In this document: positions 61,899 through 64,000 of the stretch, one piece after another | How the letters are laid out: each line of letters opens with the position of its first letter | Numbering within the stretch: the first letter of the stretch is position 1 | Assembly (NCBI GenBank): GCA_900230115.1 | Contig: LT907983.1 | Coordinates: forward strand, 682,001 to 746,000 | Direction: 5' to 3' | Length of the DNA: 64,000 nucleotides | Source: Spirosomataceae bacterium TFI 002 | Lineage (GTDB): Bacteria; Bacteroidota; Bacteroidia; Cytophagales; Spirosomataceae | Program-made: the position numbers and the translations under genes | Notes under the pieces: generated by a model | The model's input: the letters and a program-made list of their open reading frames with translations, nothing else | Told to the model about the DNA's origin: nothing | Database searches by the model: none

Positions 61899-62057
61899 CT
61901 ATTTCTTATGGTAGTACATTACCGAATTTTTCTTGCGATTTAGTAGTCTACTTACCGATTTAATAAAGGCAAATAGGACTACAGGTACTAAAAAAAGTAG
62001 TACTACTTGAATAAAAGCAACGCCAATTGTGCTAAAAGTTAAAATGAACAATTTCAT
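61899..62057 (-). CDS. Small single-pass or hairpin membrane protein (52 aa)
   Basis: 52 residues beginning MKLFILTFSTIGVAFIQVVL, with one long hydrophobic stretch (residues about 3-33) containing a proline kink (LVPVV) and a basic, tyrosine-rich tail (NRKKNSVMYYHKK). ATG, stop and a following terminator make a compact transcription unit. No homologue recognised. Confidence 0.6.
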   Translation of the reverse strand: MKLFILTFSTIGVAFIQVVLLFLVPVVLFAFIKSVSRLLNRKKNSVMYYHKK

Positions 62058-62205
62058 AAGATTCACTCTTTAGATGATGTAATATAAATTCATAGCTATA
62101 AACTCATTATCAAATTTCAACACTTTAAAATGTTCATCATAGAGTAGAAATACCCTATTTTAAAGTTAATGTACTTTAAACCTAATTTGAGTACTTCAAA
62201 ATCAT

Positions 62206-62646
62206 ATGGAGCTAAAAATTCAAACTACTGTTCAGCGAGACCACCTTTATGTATGGCAGAACTTTAATCAAACACTTTTCGAGAAGCTTTCTCCTCCATT
62301 TCCAAAGGCTAAACTCATCCAATATGACGGAAACGAAGTTGGATGTAAAGTAGATATTGAACTGGACTTCTTGATTTTTAAAAACCGATGGTTAAGTGTG
62401 ATTACAGAAAATGGTGAAACTAAAAATGGCCTATACTTTAGAGATCAAGGGGAGAAGCTTCCTTTCTTTCTAGGCAAATGGAGTCATAAACATATCATAG
62501 AACCTTACCAAAATGGTCAAACAATCATCAAAGACGAGGTGAGTTTTGAAGCTCCAATACCTTGGCTAAGTTTTCTTTTATATCCACTCATATGGGGGCA
62601 ATTCTTATGGAGAATCCCGATTTACAAGCGAACTTTTTCAAAGTAG
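62206..62646 (+). CDS. SRPBCC-family ligand-binding protein
   Basis: 146 residues with the START/SRPBCC layout: beta-alpha start DHLYVWQNFNQTLFEKLSPPFP, then a beta sheet (VGCKVDIELDFLIFKNRW; GLYFRDQGEKLPFFLGKWSHKHIIEP) and the C-terminal helix (LSFLLYPLIWGQFLWRIPIY). Proteins of this type bind hydrophobic ligands. It ends exactly at the stop of the convergent CAP-domain gene. Confidence 0.75.
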   Translation: MELKIQTTVQRDHLYVWQNFNQTLFEKLSPPFPKAKLIQYDGNEVGCKVDIELDFLIFKNRWLSVITENGETKNGLYFRDQGEKLPFFLGKWSHKHIIEPYQNGQTIIKDEVSFEAPIPWLSFLLYPLIWGQFLWRIPIYKRTFSK

Positions 62647-63147
62647 TTAACGAGAACCTAGCAACTGTGTCCAATACCCCTTGTATTCGCCAATTGCCAT
62701 TTCGGTAAAGTGGTCCTTCATTAAGTTTTCACAATGCCCTGGACTATCTTTCCAAGCCTGAACAGCAGTGACAACAGTATGTGCAGGATCGGTAGATTGA
62801 AAGATATTCTCTCCATAACTCATCCATTTATACCCCGCTATATCTAACCTACCTTCGGCATTATTGCCTCTTTTATCAATATGTCCAAAGTAGTTCTTTT
62901 GTGACATGTCCTTACTGTGTGCCAATGCAGTAGCCTCAAGTGTCGAATTCCATACCAAGGCGTTTACAGGTGGAAAATACTTGCTTCCGCACTTACATCC
63001 TTTTGTCCTTATTTCATTGACAAGCTGTAAGGCTGATTTATTTTCAGCTGAATTAGCAGAATCCACCGTCACCGTTTTACAAGAGAATATTGTAAGGAAA
63101 AAAGATAAGGATAAAAGTGATAAGGTCATTTTCAAAATATGATTCAT
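62647..63147 (-). CDS. CAP/SCP-domain lipoprotein
   Basis: 166 residues. A lipoprotein signal ends at Cys (LSLSFFLTIFSC). The CAP domain carries the family landmarks VWNSTLEATALAHSKDMSQK, GENIFQ, AWKDSPGHCENLM and the final YWTQLLG. Two Cys in KGCKCGSKY are additional. Bacterial CAP proteins are extracytoplasmic; their biochemical role is unclear. Confidence 0.88.
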   Translation of the reverse strand: MNHILKMTLSLLSLSFFLTIFSCKTVTVDSANSAENKSALQLVNEIRTKGCKCGSKYFPPVNALVWNSTLEATALAHSKDMSQKNYFGHIDKRGNNAEGRLDIAGYKWMSYGENIFQSTDPAHTVVTAVQAWKDSPGHCENLMKDHFTEMAIGEYKGYWTQLLGSR

Positions 63148-63262
63148 TAGCTCGATTCAATTTGCATTATTAAGTACAAATTTTATTCCAAATCCAGCTC
63201 AAGCATGCTTAGGATACCCTTTCTAACGAGGTTATTTCATTTTTCGTACAATGAATAAAAAT

Positions 63263-63294
63263 AAAACTCTCCCATCAATTGACGAGAGAGTTTT
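63263..63294 (-). terminator. Terminator of the right-edge gene
   Basis: Stem aaaactctc / gagagtttt with a 14-nt loop, followed on the minus strand by a T-rich run, 7 bp beyond the stop of the gene ending at 63301. Confidence 0.75.
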
Positions 63295-63300
63295 AGTCGA

Positions 63301-64000
63301 TTAGTCTTTTATAGGCCTTGGCGGTGCTGGTGGTGTTGCCGGTTTTGGAATCGATTGAGGCTGCGGTGCAACTGTTGGTTTCGGAACTGCGGCAGGAGCA
63401 GGTGGAGCTGGAGGAGAAGGCGGATAGTTCATATGAATATGCTGACCATTCTCTATTTCATTCTTTACTTCGTTTGGTAGTAAATCTAACAAACTATTGT
63501 GCTCGTTTTCCATCCTATTTGCAACTTTACCTATTGCTCTTGATTGCGTCTCTAACTTTGCCTCAATTTCCTTCATGGGTCCTGCTTGCATTTTTTTCTC
63601 AAATTCTTTCTGCTTGATTTCCATTTGGGCCTGCCATTTTTCCAACTTAGGCTGATGCTCTTCCATCACTTTTTGTAGGGTTTGCATTTGCTGGCTGTAA
63701 GCTTGAGTTATTTCAGCCGACTTTTTATTATACGCTTTATCGCTACGATCAAGCTTCATTATTTCATTTGTCATTTTTGTAGCCAATTCACCAATCTCTT
63801 CTCCGCTTTTTTCTATTGCGGCTACGTATTCTTTAAAGTTAGGGTCATCGCTAGGATCTATTTCAAAAGCGAAATCCTTATGAATTGCTTCTATCTTGGA
63901 AGATTCCTTTTCTATAGCCTTACTCATCTCTTCTATTTCTTTTTGGCTCTTTTTAAAGCTCTTCCACTTCTTTTTAAATTCTTCTTTTTCACTTGCACTC
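63301..64000 (-). CDS. Coiled-coil protein, C-terminal part (runs off right edge)
   Basis: The frame is open to the window edge (233 residues visible). Heptad-rich coiled coil throughout (EELATKMTNEIMKLDRSD-like; QKEFEKKMQAGPMKEIEAKL) is followed by a proline/alanine-rich tail (PPSPPAPPAPAAVPKP). This end resembles the C-terminus of Bacteroidota M56/BlaR1-type sensor metallopeptidases, but the catalytic domain is outside the window, so the assignment is tentative. An internal ATG at 63927 is not the true start, because coding sequence continues upstream of it. Confidence 0.6.
   Translation of the reverse strand, partial: SASEKEEFKKKWKSFKKSQKEIEEMSKAIEKESSKIEAIHKDFAFEIDPSDDPNFKEYVAAIEKSGEEIGELATKMTNEIMKLDRSDKAYNKKSAEITQAYSQQMQTLQKVMEEHQPKLEKWQAQMEIKQKEFEKKMQAGPMKEIEAKLETQSRAIGKVANRMENEHNSLLDLLPNEVKNEIENGQHIHMNYPPSPPAPPAPAAVPKPTVAPQPQSIPKPATPPAPPRPIKD

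Noticed and set aside
1-64000. tRNA or rRNA genes
   Set aside because: No cloverleaf-type or rRNA-like conserved sequence was noticed on either strand.

Overview
The window looks like chromosome of an AT-rich Bacteroidota, probably a Cytophagales-type marine or gliding-lineage bacterium. The evidence is a giant adhesin with SprB-type repeats and a type IX secretion (T9SS) C-terminal sorting domain, LytS/LytTR two-component signalling, secreted SGNH/GxDLY and alginate-lyase-type enzymes, bestrophin and SulP transporters, and TAnnTTTG-like promoter cores. No rRNA, tRNA or CRISPR was seen.

Layout. 1-4.99 kb: secreted carbohydrate-active and esterase genes, then an unknown 774-aa protein divergent from an orphan VirD4/TraG-like coupling ATPase with a small partner (to 6.8 kb). 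7-11.1 kb: an internally duplicated secreted protein, a bestrophin, and a tetR-epimerase-SDR operon with two matching operator candidates. 11.4-16.3 kb: a LiaF-like/LytS/LytTR envelope-sensing operon. The 3' end of its lytTR gene is repeated 2 kb downstream, and an AAA_14/DUF4143 ATPase with a 33-bp-period repeat array in front of it lies between the copies. 16.4-21.7 kb: ordinary housekeeping and secreted genes (ABM monooxygenase, PlsC acyltransferase, GyrI-like, alpha/beta hydrolase, SGNH hydrolase).

21.8-37.1 kb is the most unusual part. Read on the minus strand it has the architecture of an integron gene-cassette array without a visible integron integrase. Cassettes carry (in order) a TrkH/KtrB potassium transporter, a lipoprotein, and an XRE regulator with an outer-membrane protein. 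Each starts at a GTTRTRY-type core a few tens of bases before its first gene and ends in an imperfect palindrome (attC-like) whose outer box is the exact complement of that cassette's own start. Four IS91-family elements of two types (A: 24867-27295 and 30705-33133, plus strand; B: 28085-30578 and 34558-37052, minus strand) are all inserted exactly at these GTT cores. Each cassette core is therefore split, giving A-cassette-B-A-cassette-B. Each IS carries a tyrosine recombinase overlapping an HUH transposase, and in all four the recombinase frame is out of phase with the only upstream ATG by an eight-A slippery run. The IS 3' ends themselves look attC-like.

37.2-47 kb: a MoxR ATPase/VWA pair split by a MITE-like repeat, an ester-cyclase-like protein, an MscS channel, and two secreted proteins. 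At 45.7-47.1 kb there is a probable second small cassette cluster, which begins with the same roughly 20-bp leader found at the start of the large array. 47.3-64 kb: an NHL-type lipoprotein, a SulP transporter whose start codon directly follows the stop codon of the 3704-aa T9SS adhesin gene, a 52-aa membrane protein, SRPBCC and CAP-domain proteins, and the C-terminal part of a coiled-coil protein running off the right edge.
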